From contig OX419762.1 of NCBI GenBank assembly GCA_948567375.1, positions 36,747,034-36,811,033 of the forward strand: a stretch of DNA of 64,000 nucleotides, written 5' to 3'. The DNA comes from Lunularia cruciata. Its lineage: Eukaryota; Streptophyta; Marchantiopsida; Lunulariales; Lunulariaceae. The notes beneath the pieces are model-generated. The model saw only the letters and a list, made by a program, of their open reading frames with translations, had not been told where the DNA came from and ran no database searches. Below, piece by piece: positions 10,381 to 20,503 of this stretch. Both the position numbers and the translations under genes were made by a program. Each line of letters starts with the position of its first letter. Within the stretch, counting starts at the first letter, position 1.

Positions 10381-12070
10381 GATGGAGTTCTTTGGAGATT
10401 CTAGAGGAGTTAGCCCTACAGTATGCAATGGGTTTACTCGGAGTGGTGCTCGGTATCAGCCTGTATCTCAAGTCCCAATGAGGGAGGAGATTGACTCTGA
10501 GTTGGAGTTTGACAGAGGAGCTGATTCAGTTGAGAGTGCACTTGGTGTGTCCGCACCGTTGTTGTGGGACATGGATGAAATTTATGGGACCTCCAAAGGC
10601 CCTAGGCGTTACTCTAGTACAATGGATACCATTGAGTTGGATGACTTCATCCAAGAGTTCGATAGTTGGTGTGATTTGTAGCAGAGGTAGAACCCGACTT
10701 TGTTCACACCCTTCATGGCATGGAAGGGGTTGTTTCAGCACTTGGAGGGTCTGCCAATGGATGACTACCATGAGTTTAGGAGAACTCATTTGGAGGAGAT
10801 TGAGTTATGGAGACAGTATTGGTCTCCACACTATGTCTCCATCACTTCAGGCTTGGTGGCCAAGAGTAGATTGGTTGTACCTACGAGTTCTAGCTCAAGT
10901 AGTGTGGGTGGAGCTAGTGGAGGTGCACTAGCTGGTGATAGTGCTACTACGAGTGGAGGTACCGCTGTAGGAGGTGGTGTGGTATTGGGGTTTAACCCCA
11001 TGGTGGAGTTCTTCCTATGTTTGAGGCTGAATTACCTGGGAGTGCGGACTGACAAGTTAAGGAGCTTGCAAGAGTTCCAGCGAAAGGCTAGAGAGAGCCT
11101 ACGTGAGGCATACACTTGCATGAGGTGGTTGATTAGTTTCACTCAAGGAGTTACTGAGGGCCGGGCAGTCCAGTTTTGGTATGGGATATTGGAGAGAGAG
11201 TTACGACGTAGAGTTTGTGATGCTACGTTGTTGTAGGCTACTTTGCCTACTTTGGCAGTAGTCTTTGGTTTGGCTGAGCGTATTGAGCTCAACATGGTGG
11301 AGGAGAGAGTGGTGACATCTGGATTTGGTAGGGAGACCTCATCCACAGCTATGACTTCTTCTAGAGTGCAGTAGAGTGCACCATGCCCAGTTGGTTTTTG
11401 AGGACAGGGTGGACAGCCCAAATCCTATGGAGCGAGTAGAGGGCCTAGTGGAGTTAGACCCTTACCTTCATTTTTGGGTCAACAACAGCCAATGAGTGGT
11501 GGTGTTGCTTATTGGACTTGTGGTGGACCTCACCATCCAAGAGAGTGTACTCAAGGAAGTGGACCTGATACCTTGGGTGCATCACAGCCAACATAGAGGC
11601 AGTGTGAGCATTGCCACAGATTTGGTCACACTAGTGACCGGTGTTTTGACCTACACCCGGAGTTACGGAGTGGTCGGGCTGCTATGGCAGGTAGTAGAGG
11701 AGCTCCAGTTCATGGAGGACAAGGTGGTGTTAGAGGATCTACACCTAGTAGGGGTGCAGTACCTACCTTTACTTCTGACACAGCTATGGCTACTCGGATT
11801 GAGCCGTTGTAACAAAGAATGGCTAGTATGGCTATTGCTCAGAGGAGATCAGATTCGAGTGCTGAGGCTTCCACCTCATATGCAGGTGATAGAGATGCTT
11901 TGGACTTCATGTGCGGAGCAGCACAAGTGGATGCATCTACAGTAGTGACTAGGAGTGTAGTACGTGCTCCAAAGCCTAGAGGAGCATCAGTGGAGTTGGA
12001 CCCACAGAGAGAAGAGGTTGGGAGACAGGTCAGACTTCCCCAGTCTTTCATGCTATCTGATGCATTGTAG
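10381..12070 (+). pseudogene. Element D gag
   Basis: Starts near the ATG at 10382 in ORF 10331-10681. It continues after in-frame stops through 10700-11236, with the gag core (FQRKARESLREAY, GVTEGRAVQFWYGIL). After a Ser/Gly-rich linker there is a half knuckle (CGGPHHPREC) at about 11520 and a full CX2CX4HX4C knuckle CEHCHRFGHTSDRC near 11605-11650. Gag is the structural particle protein and the knuckle binds RNA. At least four stops interrupt it. The tail 11819-12070 is Arg/Ser-rich without a known domain. Confidence 0.75.
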
Positions 12071-12181
12071 ACAACATCCATGGTTCCTAGATGTCCCAGT
12101 GCAAGTGTGGTAGGTGGTGATGGAGTGCATGATGGACTACTTGCTAGTTAGCCACCTGCTACTACACAAACTGAGTCTAGC

Positions 12182-13130
12182 ATGATGTTGGGGGCGGCTC
12201 AGCTGATTATGCGGCGTCCTTTGTTTTTGGCCAATGATATGTTTACATTGGGAGTTGACCCAGCCCCAGTATTCCAATTGGCTGCCATGTTGTGTGAGAG
12301 TAGGGATGGTGCAGTTCCTACTACTAGAGCAGAGGTGGTTGGTAGTGGAGCTGACTTGGTTGAGGAGCATGGGATCCGTTCAGCGACCAGTGGTTTATGG
12401 CAAGCAACAACAGCTAGAATAGAGGAGTTGCTAGCTAGACCAGCCTTTGAGAGAGCATGGTTTACACTTGGTGTTGTCCTATTGGATAACCAGAGGGGGA
12501 TTTTTTGTTTGGTGGGACCTTCAAGGAAGGTCTATACACCATATAGAGTCTTGTTAGACTCTGGTTCACAGCCTCTTATGTTGGGGAAGGCTGCAGTTGT
12601 CGGTCTGGAGTTACGGAAGACCGATGTGGAGAGGTGTACATTTCAGATCCAGACATCTCTTGGTAGTGGTTCGACATAGTACATCATACATGGAGAGCTT
12701 GTTGTCTAGGTTTAGCCTGGTCATCTGATTGATAGCTCGGTGGTGAGAGCTCAGGCTATTGCGACAATAGCTGAGTCATATGATACCCCATATGTGTTAT
12801 ACCCCATGGGTTTCAGCATTGACTATTGGGAGGAGACAGCCTCTTATAGACCTGGTTGGCAGTCTGGTGAGGGACGGGTATGTTGCCTACCAATACGCTT
12901 CAGTAGTGGCAGTCTTGGCTCACTACAGTTTGGGACCATGGCAACATCAGTTTTAGCTTTTAGTGGTGCAGTTACTTGGCCTGGTGACTTGTTGGAGAGG
13001 AATGCCCATGCAGAGGATACTCCAATACCAGAGGAGATCACTCGGCTTTGGAGTACAAGTGGGATTGTTCCATCCACTTTGGATGTTCCATTGTGGAGTT
13101 TAGAGGAGGCATTGTAGCAGCATGCATATC
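12182..13130 (+). pseudogene. Element D aspartic protease and following linker
   Basis: ORF 12182-12679 ends in a retropepsin N-terminal half: YRVLLDSGSQPLMLG, with the catalytic D-S-G triad, 140-150 residues into the ORF. 12740-13117 continues the domain and linker (LYPMGFSIDYWEE; an aromatic-rich stretch follows). In most gypsy elements the RT starts directly after the protease. Here a methyltransferase domain comes first. One or more stops separate the two open pieces. Confidence 0.7.
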
Positions 13131-13179
13131 AGTTGGTGCAGCAGGCTTGGAGTGAAGCCTTCGTACCATCAAGAGATGA

Positions 13180-14190
13180 GTGTGAGGATGAGCCTCTAGA
13201 GGCAATTGCTTTGACACCTCTGGATACCATACTCATTGCTTGGCATTATCCGGTAGAGGGAATATGCCTATTGGAGTTGTTTGGTAGGATCAGCACCGGA
13301 CTAGCTGTGGTGTTACAGGCGGGTAAACGAGTACAAAGGTACTTGTATGTAGAGAGAGATGAGATTGCTAGGCAAGTCTCCTACATCATGTGGCACACTT
13401 GGCCTATCGGTATCCGGATTTATTATTGATGTCAGCAGTCAGAGGTTACCAGAAGGCCCTAGAGGAGACATTTCCATATTGGGGGCGCATGACCTAGAGA
13501 GACATGGGCCTATTCACTTGGTGATTTCTGGATGGCCATGTTAGGGACATACACATGCTGGTAGAGGATTGGGTCTTCAAGATCCTTGTTTTGGTGTGTT
13601 TTGGGAGATGTTACGGATACTATGACATCTCCAGGTTCATCAGTCTATTTCTCCAGTTTACCTTTTGGAGAATGTTCCTTTGATGGGTGATTCTTGCACT
13701 AGAGTGGTGGGGAGTACACATCAAGTCCATTCTTGGATGGGACCTGCTGTATTGTTAGATGCAACCAGAGTGGGATCATAGGCTCATTGTCTTTGTCTTT
13801 GGTGGACGAACCTCTTATCCAAAGAGGTTCTACAGCGCGCTTATGATGGGATTCAGCGACTTGACCACATCCTTGTTGATGATATCTTGGATGTTGGGCG
13901 TTAGTCTCATACAGTGGTAGTGGCTGATAGGTCACCTATGGCAATGGTGAACCTAGTTGGACAGCCTAGAGCTACATTTCCCACACTCATGAGTTTCCTA
14001 GGCTCTCATGCTTTTTGAGAGGGAGGACTTGGACTTGTTTGGGACTCATAGTTACAGTAGTTGGTGGAGCCCAACGCTAATGAGAGAAAGCGGGCAATGG
14101 GTTTTTGCACCGGTACTACCGCTGTTCCAGCAATGTCAGAGGCATCCAGGTGTCAGGTGTTAGGTCAGGCTATGGACCTAACTGTTTGAA
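13180..14190 (+). pseudogene. Cytosine-5 DNA methyltransferase domain (DNMT3/DRM-like) inside element D pol
   Basis: All main catalytic motifs are readable in order. Motif I, the AdoMet loop, is GICLLELFGRISTGL at about 13257-13300. Motif IV with the catalytic Pro-Cys is GPIHLVISGWPC, ending at 13541. Motif VI is YLLENVPLMG (Glu-Asn-Val at 13668). A motif VIII/linker region with WWTNL lies near 13805. A C-terminal block EPNANERKRAMGF starts at 14067. Motif I is in one frame. Everything from motif IV to 14170 is in a second single frame broken only by stops (for example TAG right after Pro-Cys at 13542). Spacing and the GPxxLVIxG-PC and ENV contexts fit the DNMT3/DRM group rather than DNMT1. 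It sits between protease and RT. Such captures have been reported in Klebsormidium and dinoflagellate retrotransposons. This copy is inactive. Confidence 0.85.
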
Positions 14191-14650
14191 CTGGATTGTG
14201 AGCCTTGGCTTGGCAAAGCAGCATAGGATGCACTTGATAGGCATCACCACTCGAACACTTGTGAGCCCTGTGCCTATCGAGACAATTCAGGCACATGCTG
14301 GGGGCGATGGACCGAGTGGACATGGTATTCTTGGGACACAATCTGTAGCTACTAGGGAGAGTGGTCTACTTGGAGTCCATCCAAGTGAGCGTGGACTACT
14401 TGGATTACACCCTTGGTCCACAAGGGATGTAGCTAGAGGACGTGTGGAGCTTGCAGCCAGAGTGGAGGGAGTTTTTCACACAGAGGTTGGGACCTCTAGT
14501 GGTCGGGAGCATGACACTATTGCTCCCAAGGGCCCAGTGTAGCAGCCAATTAGTCCGTCTTCCATTCCTACTACAGTTACAGAGGATACTTGGGAGTCAG
14601 ATCTTGGACCCAAGCTTATTGGAGAGGAAAGACGTAGGGTTTGGAGGTTC
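14191..14650 (+). other. Element D linker between methyltransferase and RT
   Basis: ORF 14105-14542 runs from the end of the methyltransferase (NCLNWIVSLGLA) into a Gly/Ser/His-rich stretch with a short internal repeat (GLLGVHPSER, GLLGLHPW) and no known fold. It is probably a flexible spacer. Confidence 0.5.
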
Positions 14651-16045
14651 TTGAGGAGTCACACGAGTTAATTTGCCTTCAGTATGAAGGATTTGGGTGC
14701 TCTAAAGGGACCTGGTATACGGATTGAGCTAACTAGCGACACACCAGTTTTCTGACATCCTTATTGATATAGTGATATGGAGAGGACATTGATTTAGAGC
14801 CGGAGAAGTGACCTTTTTGAAGCTGGTTTGGTGGAGACTTCACATGGAGAGTAAGCATCAGCGACAGTGATGCCAGCCAAGAAGGATATGGATGGCAACT
14901 ATATAGATAGGCGGATGTGTGGAGATTACCGTCCTATCAACCGATAGACCAGGGCTGATCGGTTTGCCATGCCTACACCGGAGGAGATTTTTGATGTGAT
15001 TGGGCATGCAAAGATCTTTAGTACTTTGGATCTTTGAGTGGGATATCATCAATTACCAATCAAGGAGGAGGATAAGACCAAGATAGCATTTTGGGCTATT
15101 GATCCTCATGGCAAGGATGTGTTATATCAATGGAGGTTCTTACCATTTGGGTTAAAGAACGCTCTTGCTGAGTTCCACATGGTCATGGATAGGATCGTAG
15201 CTGGATTGGATTTTGCTCGGTGCTATATTGATGGCATTTTGGTTTATAGCACTACTATGGAAGAGCATGAGAGACAGTTGTTAGAGGTGTTTGAGAGGTT
15301 GAGATCTCATGGACTCAAATTACATCCTGGGAAGTGTAGGTTCTTCCACGAGCATATTGAGTATTTGGGTCACACTATCTACCGCGGAGGACTTGGTGTT
15401 CAGCAGACCAAGGTGGAAGCTATTGCACGTATTCCTTGGCCTACGGATGTGAGCACAATGCAAGCACAATGCGAGCATTCCTTGGGTTGGAAAACTTCTA
15501 TTGCCGCTATGTTAGAGGATTTAGTGCTATTGCCAAGGCCTTGACAAAGCTGACCAAGCTTACACAGGAGTGGTGTTGGGGAGATGAGCAGGAGAGAGCT
15601 TTTGTAGAGCTCAAGGAGAGGTTGACATCTGCTCCTATTTTGAGGAGACCAATCAAGGGATGACCATTTCAGGTTCACACTGATTGGAGTATGTTGGGGC
15701 TTGGAACGATGCTCACCCAACATGATGATGAGGGGAAGGAGTTTGTGGTGGCCTATGCTAGTTGCTCCAACAATTCAGCAGAGGCGAAGTATAGTTCATA
15801 TGAGGGAGAGTGCTTGGCAGCAATTTGGGCAGTAGCACATTTCCAATGTTACCTATTTGGTAACCCCTTCACTCTAACCATTGATCATTAGCCACTAAAG
15901 TGGTTGATGGAGTCCGACAAGCTTTCATGGAAGCTTGCACAATGGGCACTAATTTTACAAGAGTATGATTTCACGATTGTTCATAGACCTAGAGTGGTGA
16001 ATCGTGATGCAGATGGATTGAGTAGAAACCCATGTCCCAACCAGT
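14650..16045 (+). pseudogene. Element D reverse transcriptase and RNase H
   Basis: RT begins around FAFSMKDLG and runs through ERTLI, MPAKKDMDGNYIDRR, MCGDYRPINR and FSTLDL*VGYHQLP (TGA at about 15035). ORF 15038-15544 follows with LPFGLKNA and YIDGILVYS, the YxDD motif with its second Asp changed to Gly. The RNase H part is split over 15436-15663 and 15691-15891 (FQVHTDWSMLGLG, VVAYASCSNN, LTIDH*PLKWLM, DADGLSRNP). Together they would copy element RNA to DNA. Frameshifts near 15460 and stops make it dead. Confidence 0.85.
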
Positions 16046-16059
16046 AGGATCAGACCGGA

Positions 16060-17515
16060 GCACGTTGGCATGGTGAGACAGATGAGGAGATGGTGCCAGG
16101 TTGGCATGCATCGGCCCTTCTATGTACATTTGTAGAGGCTTTGGTGGTATCTCTCTCAATGCATACAAGAGGAGTTATTGAGGTCATAGATCTAGAGAGT
16201 GAAGATATTGGTACAGTTCAGCAAGACATTCATGATGATGTCTAAGTGATGGACTATCTTCACACTGCTATTGTGGGTGGCACAGTTGGGGCCAAGGAGA
16301 GAGACCATGTTCTTCAGCGGGCCAGACAGTTCAGATTGGAGGGTAGACATCTTTTGCGTGTATGGGAGGATGGTAGAGTGTGAGTAGTACCCCTTCCATC
16401 TCAGAGACCACAATTGGTCTGTCATGCTCATGAGGAGCTAGGACATTTTGGAGTAAAGCGTACATATAGCTTACTCCAAAGTCAGTATTGGTGGTGCGGT
16501 ATGCAAACTGAGGTACAGCAGTTTGTTCCCAGATGTGTGGTTTGTGACCAAGTTAGAGCATCATTCAATGCTCCTACGCCATAGTTACACCCATTACCTA
16601 TCATGGGATTGGGTTACCATTGGAGTTTGGACTTTGCCGGACCTTTACCGCTGACTGTGAGACATCATCGGTATGTTTTGGTGATGGTGGAGCACTTCTC
16701 CAAGTGGATTGAGTTGGTGGCACTTCCTGACAAAGTCTAGTGAAGGGACAACTTACTCATTCTTGGATCAAGTTCTTAGTCATTTTGGTGCACCAGCTGA
16801 GGTTTTGAATGATCATGGTACAGAGTTCTTGGGGGAGTTTCAGGTCTTGTATGACAAGGCCTTGATTGATCATCGTACTACATCCCGAGATCACTCTGAG
16901 GCAAATGCCTTAGCAGAGAGAGTGGTTCAGACGGTGAAGAGAGGATTGTGAAAGTATGGTTTGCAGAGAGGCCACTTGGGAGATTGGGATCTCCAATTAC
17001 CTTGGTTGGCCATGGGCTATCAGTTCAGCCGGAAAGCCTCCTTAGCATCCTTCTCTCCATACTTTCTACTCTATGGACAAGATCCAGATTTACCTACAGC
17101 CATTTGTCAAGATGCTAGTGTACTTTTGGACTTGGATGACCCCGATGTATGGATGAACGCATGTTCTCAACGGGTAGAGATCTTTTGGAGAGTGATGCCG
17201 ATGGTCTTTGAGAACTTGGCGATTGCTTAGCATAGAGATACTTTATGTTATGCTACCATTCAAGGAGGAGGTTATAGACCCTCGATCCGCTGATTTTCAT
17301 CCAGACGACTATGTATATCTACAGCAGACAGTACCGACAACACTTGATGTTTCTACAGGCCGCACTATCTTGAGAGTGCACAAGGTTTTGCCATCTAGAG
17401 TCCTTGTGTTAGAAGGACATGATGGTGTTGTTTGGAAAGATCATGTGCGCCCTGCCACCTCCCAAACATTGATGGTACTATGGACCCAAGCTTGGCACTT
17501 GTACGTGCAGGCTTG
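16060..17515 (+). pseudogene. Element D integrase
   Basis: The zinc-binding module is visible as CHAHEELGHFGVKRTY and CVVCDQ around 16420-16555. The core begins at WSFDFAGPLPLTV (first catalytic Asp). After frame changes the second Asp lies in VLNDHGTEFLGEFQ (16709-16951), and the block with the Glu follows (SEANALAERVVQTVKRGL). 16961-17230 and 17208-17516 carry the C-terminal part (FHPDDYVYLQQ, ILRVHKVLPSRVLV, VVWKDHVRPA). It inserts element DNA into the genome. A PHD finger follows directly. Confidence 0.85.
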
Positions 17516-17518
17516 AGG

Positions 17519-17653
17519 TGTATGTTATGTGGCTCTTCTGGTGGAGCTGCTACTATGTTAATGTGTGATAGCTGTTCGAGAGGATGGCATATGGCATGTA
17601 TGACTCCTCCCCTCACGGTGGTTCCTCAAGGATAGTGGTTATGACCTAGATGT
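17519..17653 (+). pseudogene. PHD finger at the C-terminus of element D pol
   Basis: In one frame: Cys codons at 17519 and 17528 (CMLC), then MCDSC, RGWHMAC and MTPPLTVVP, then W and PRC, with the last Cys at 17651. This is the C4HC3 zinc-ligand order of a PHD finger, including the Trp before the last Cys pair. The seventh Cys is now TGA and a TAG precedes the Trp, so it is broken. PHD fingers read histone H3 tails. In this position it would replace the chromodomain used by elements A, C and E for targeting. The targeting role is inferred. Confidence 0.8.
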
Positions 17654-17815
17654 ACTTGACCTATAGCTAGTTCTTTTTTTATATAGTATAGAGTGTAGAC
17701 AGGCGACTAACGATGGGCCTCTATAGCACCCGGCCTCCTGATCTTTGCCCATTAGAGGGCATACCATATACTTAGAGTAGATGGCTATCTGGAGTTAGAG
17801 GGGCCTAACCGCCAG

Positions 17816-17828
17816 CTAGGGGGGCTAT
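17816..17828 (+). other. Polypurine tract of element D
   Basis: AGCTAGGGGGGCTAT runs directly into TGTGGGACTT. A G-run immediately before TG is the usual second-strand primer site and fixes the true left end of the LTR at 17829. Confidence 0.6.
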
Positions 17829-18387
17829 TGTGGGACTTTAGAGTCTATGTATGACTCATGTGTGAGTTGTGCTTCTATAGTGTATGATGTTGACAGTGAT
17901 GTATGTTGTGTAGCGATGTATATACGCACGACAACTATCATGTCATTTGTAGTGTCGCATCAAGATTGCTCGGACACTGGAGTTCTAGTGATAGTAGTTA
18001 GAGTTATTTCAGCAATATCTCCGAGACTACTTTCCGACGGTCAGATTTGGTGTTCAGTGTACTGACTTCACGGTGTGGCCCACCGTCACTTTGCATTGTT
18101 TGCACTATCAAGTGTGCCATCAGCAAGTACCGTTCAGGTTTCAGAGCTAGCTCAAGTCCATGGGGTATAGTTTTGAAGTGAGCTCCAGAGAGCTCACTTC
18201 TCTGATGTTGAGCCTTCGAGTTCTTGGCTATGGTGGACAGAGGCTGGCGAGCATCACCTGGATTCTCTATGCTTGAGTGGGTGTGGCTTGACTGTAATCA
18301 ATGCCCAGTTGTGGGTAGTTTATAGAGTGACAGATCAAGTACTGATCTGAGTTGAGTTGAGTTGAGAGTGATAAACAATCTGATTAT
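17829..18387 (+). repeat. Element D 3' LTR, full length
   Basis: 559 bp from TGTGGGACTT after the polypurine tract to GATTAT (GATTACA in the other copy). 17936-18387 matches 8780-9230. 17829-17935 matches 18388-18492. Confidence 0.75.
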
Positions 18388-18492
18388 TGTGGCACTTTAG
18401 AGTCTATGTATGACTTATGTGTGAGTTGTGCTTCTATAGTGTATGATGTTGACAGCAATGTATGTTGTGTAGCGATGTATATAAGCACGACA
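18388..18492 (+). repeat. Extra copy of the first ~105 bp of the element D LTR
   Basis: TGTGGCACTTTAGAGTC to AGCACGACA repeats 17829-17933. It abuts the 3' LTR on its left and the AGGTT target duplicate on its right. It is exactly the part missing from the 5' LTR at 8780. Confidence 0.8.
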
Positions 18493-18497
18493 AGGTT

Positions 18498-19815
18498 CCA
18501 ATGGAGTACAAGGAGATTGTGGATTTTGTGACAAGGGGTAACTACCATGAAAGGATACATGCTAGGGAGAGGAAGTCCCTTGTAGTAAGATCTAGACCTT
18601 ACACAATGGTGGATAATATTCTTTTCACCAAAGGGTAGATGGTCTATTTCAAAGAGCAATAGGTTATGAAGAGTCTATTCTACTCATAAAGGAGTTTCAT
18701 GAAGGTTTAGTGTGTGGAGGACACTTTGCATGAAAGGTGACTACTTTCAAGATTCTAGATGTAGGTTACCATTGGAGAGGTATTTTCAAGGATTGTCTTG
18801 ATTATTGAAAAACTTTTCATATTTGTCAAGCTTTTACTAGAAAGTTTACTTCCACTCAACCACGTAAATCAATTCCATTGCTAGGACCTTTTGAGAAGTG
18901 GGGAATTGATTTTGTAGGTCCTCTCAATAGAACTCCAAGGAACTATTGGTACATTGTTTTAGTTTCTGATTACCTTACCAAGAGGGTTGATACTAGACCA
19001 TTGAGGGACAAGAATGAAGATTCACTTGGTAGATTTCTTTATGAACACATTATCACTAGGTTCAAATGCCCTTAGGAGTAAGTTTTTGATAGAGGAGAAG
19101 AGTTTATAGGAAGCATAACTACAACCATGCTACAACATTCTCTATCACACATAGGTAATTACATCCTATAAGCCAAATTCCAATGGTTTGGTAGAGAGAA
19201 CCAATCAGACCCTGTGCATGATGTTGGCCAAAGATGCAAAAATGGAGGGAGCTAAACATCGTTAGGATAAGAGGATTCATGCAATTTTGTGGGAATATAG
19301 GACAACCATGAAGATTCCATCGGATATTCTTCATTTCAATTGGTATGTGGTATTGAGTCTACCTTACCTACTCATTTTGATCTTCCTACCTTCCAAAGCA
19401 TTCATGGGAGATTGATGAAAGCACAAGGAGATGATGCAAAGAAGTCAAGGAAAGATCAACTCATAGATTTGGAAGAAGCAAGAGCAGTTGTTTTGGTTTG
19501 AGTAGAGCAAGCTCAAAGGAAACAAAAGGAGAGCTATGACAAGAGGCCAGGCAAGAAAAAGGTGGAGCCTTTCAAAGAATGTGATTGGAAATGTTATTTG
19601 ATTCCATTTGATTCAAGAGAGTGCAAAAGAAGTTTTTGCCTAAGTAGTTTGGTTCTTTCATAGTGGAGAAGGTGTGGGACAATTACATCTATGATCTCAA
19701 GGAGTTGGGAGGAAGACACTCTGATAGGATTAACCATGATAAGTTGAAGATGTATCATAAGAGGAAGAGAGACCTTCACTTTGAGGACAAAGTGAAAACT
19801 TAGTCCGAGAGTAAA
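18498..19815 (+). pseudogene. Element B integrase (after element D)
   Basis: Continues B's pol: VPMEYKEIVDFVTRG, the zinc-binding region (EFHEGLVCGGHF, HICQAF), then ORF 18878-19075 with GPFEKWGIDFVGPLNR (first core Asp) and YWYIVLVSDYLTK. DRGEEFIGS carries the second Asp. The C-terminal part ends with NHDKLKMYHKRKRDLH just before the 3' LTR. Many stops. No chromodomain before the LTR. Confidence 0.85.
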
Positions 19816-20503
19816 TATAACACTCATTTGTGCATGTGTGGTATTGTGATATTTAGTTTGGTATAATAAATAATCAAGAGATATTCTTTATACAGAGATA
19901 AAGGATGGTTCTACATTAGTCATGATTAGCTAAAGTTAGTCATAGCTAAGATAGAGGAGACCTTACTTTAGAGGAAGTGAAAAAGATGAGCATCACTATT
20001 TTGGACTCTAGTGTGTTGACTTAATATTATTCCTAGGTGTTTGGCTTTGAGGAAAGAGTTGAGAACTCTTGGGTCCGCAAGCCATTTTGGTTTGGATTCT
20101 TCTACAATTCAAGGATAGCCCAATGTGAAGGAATCCTTAACTTAATAGTTGGGTCAAGATAAGATCACATGCTTAGGAGAATATTCCCATGAGTATTGAT
20201 ATTTCTTTAGCTTTTTGACTTTATTTGACTTTTAGCCTAGTAAGTTGAGTTACTCTAGTAATTAGTAACTTAGGTGCATAACTATTTCAAAAATATATAA
20301 ACAAGGGGTGAAGAGGTACTCATCATCCTTGAATTTGCCATTATCTCTCTCTCATTGAGTTCTCTAGTGAGCAATGTCTTGAGTCATGGAGTGTTAGCCT
20401 TGGAGGAGTATAATGAAGTTTGGGTTCCTTGCCTTCTTAGTCCATGGTGCACTACCATAATAGCCATCAGAGATCCATTTTGAGTGAGAGAGGCCGGCTC
20501 ACA
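19816..20503 (+). repeat. Element B 3' LTR
   Basis: 688 bp, homologous to 3187-3872, starting TATAACACTC (TG changed to TA) and ending GGCTCACA. The TATA-like ATATATAAAC at about 20293 matches the 5' copy. Confidence 0.85.

Larger units (their letters stand above)
8780..18492 (+). mobile_element. Element D: Ty3/gypsy element with DNA methyltransferase and PHD domains
   Basis: A 9.7-kb insertion in element B, flanked by AGGTT at 8775-8779 and 18493-18497. Removing it restores B's frame (VTQEV to PMEYKEIV). Internal order: gag with CCHC knuckle, protease, cytosine-5 methyltransferase, RT, RNase H, integrase, PHD finger. LTR pieces are 8780-9230, 17829-18387 and 18388-18492, an order that looks circularly permuted. 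Every domain carries stops or frameshifts, and the RT active site reads YIDGILVYS in place of YIDD, so this copy cannot move by itself. It is the youngest layer of the A/B/D nest. Confidence 0.9.
3187..20503 (+). mobile_element. Element B: Ty3/gypsy LTR retrotransposon, interrupted by element D
   Basis: Bounded by LTRs 3187-3872 and 19816-20503, which are clearly homologous along their whole length. Internal order is leader, gag with zinc knuckle, protease, RT, RNase H, [element D insertion], integrase; a normal gypsy layout. Without D it is about 7.6 kb. All coding parts are broken, and the RT active-site block reads FINDF, so one catalytic Asp is lost. No clean target duplication is visible (GGGAT left, TGACA right), but element A's integrase reads through the insertion point. 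No chromodomain was seen. Confidence 0.85.

Noticed and set aside
10526-10789. Minus-strand ORFs inside elements B and D (for example 10789-10526, 13935-13699, 17616-17395)
   Set aside because: They are antisense shadows of gag, methyltransferase and integrase/PHD reading frames.
17936-18492. Reading the element D LTR as TGTCACGCC...CACGACA (557 bp), with ends at the insertion borders
   Set aside because: The 5' copy lacks the last 105 bp of such an LTR and no polypurine tract precedes 17936, whereas one directly precedes 17829. Kept as the stated alternative to circular permutation.
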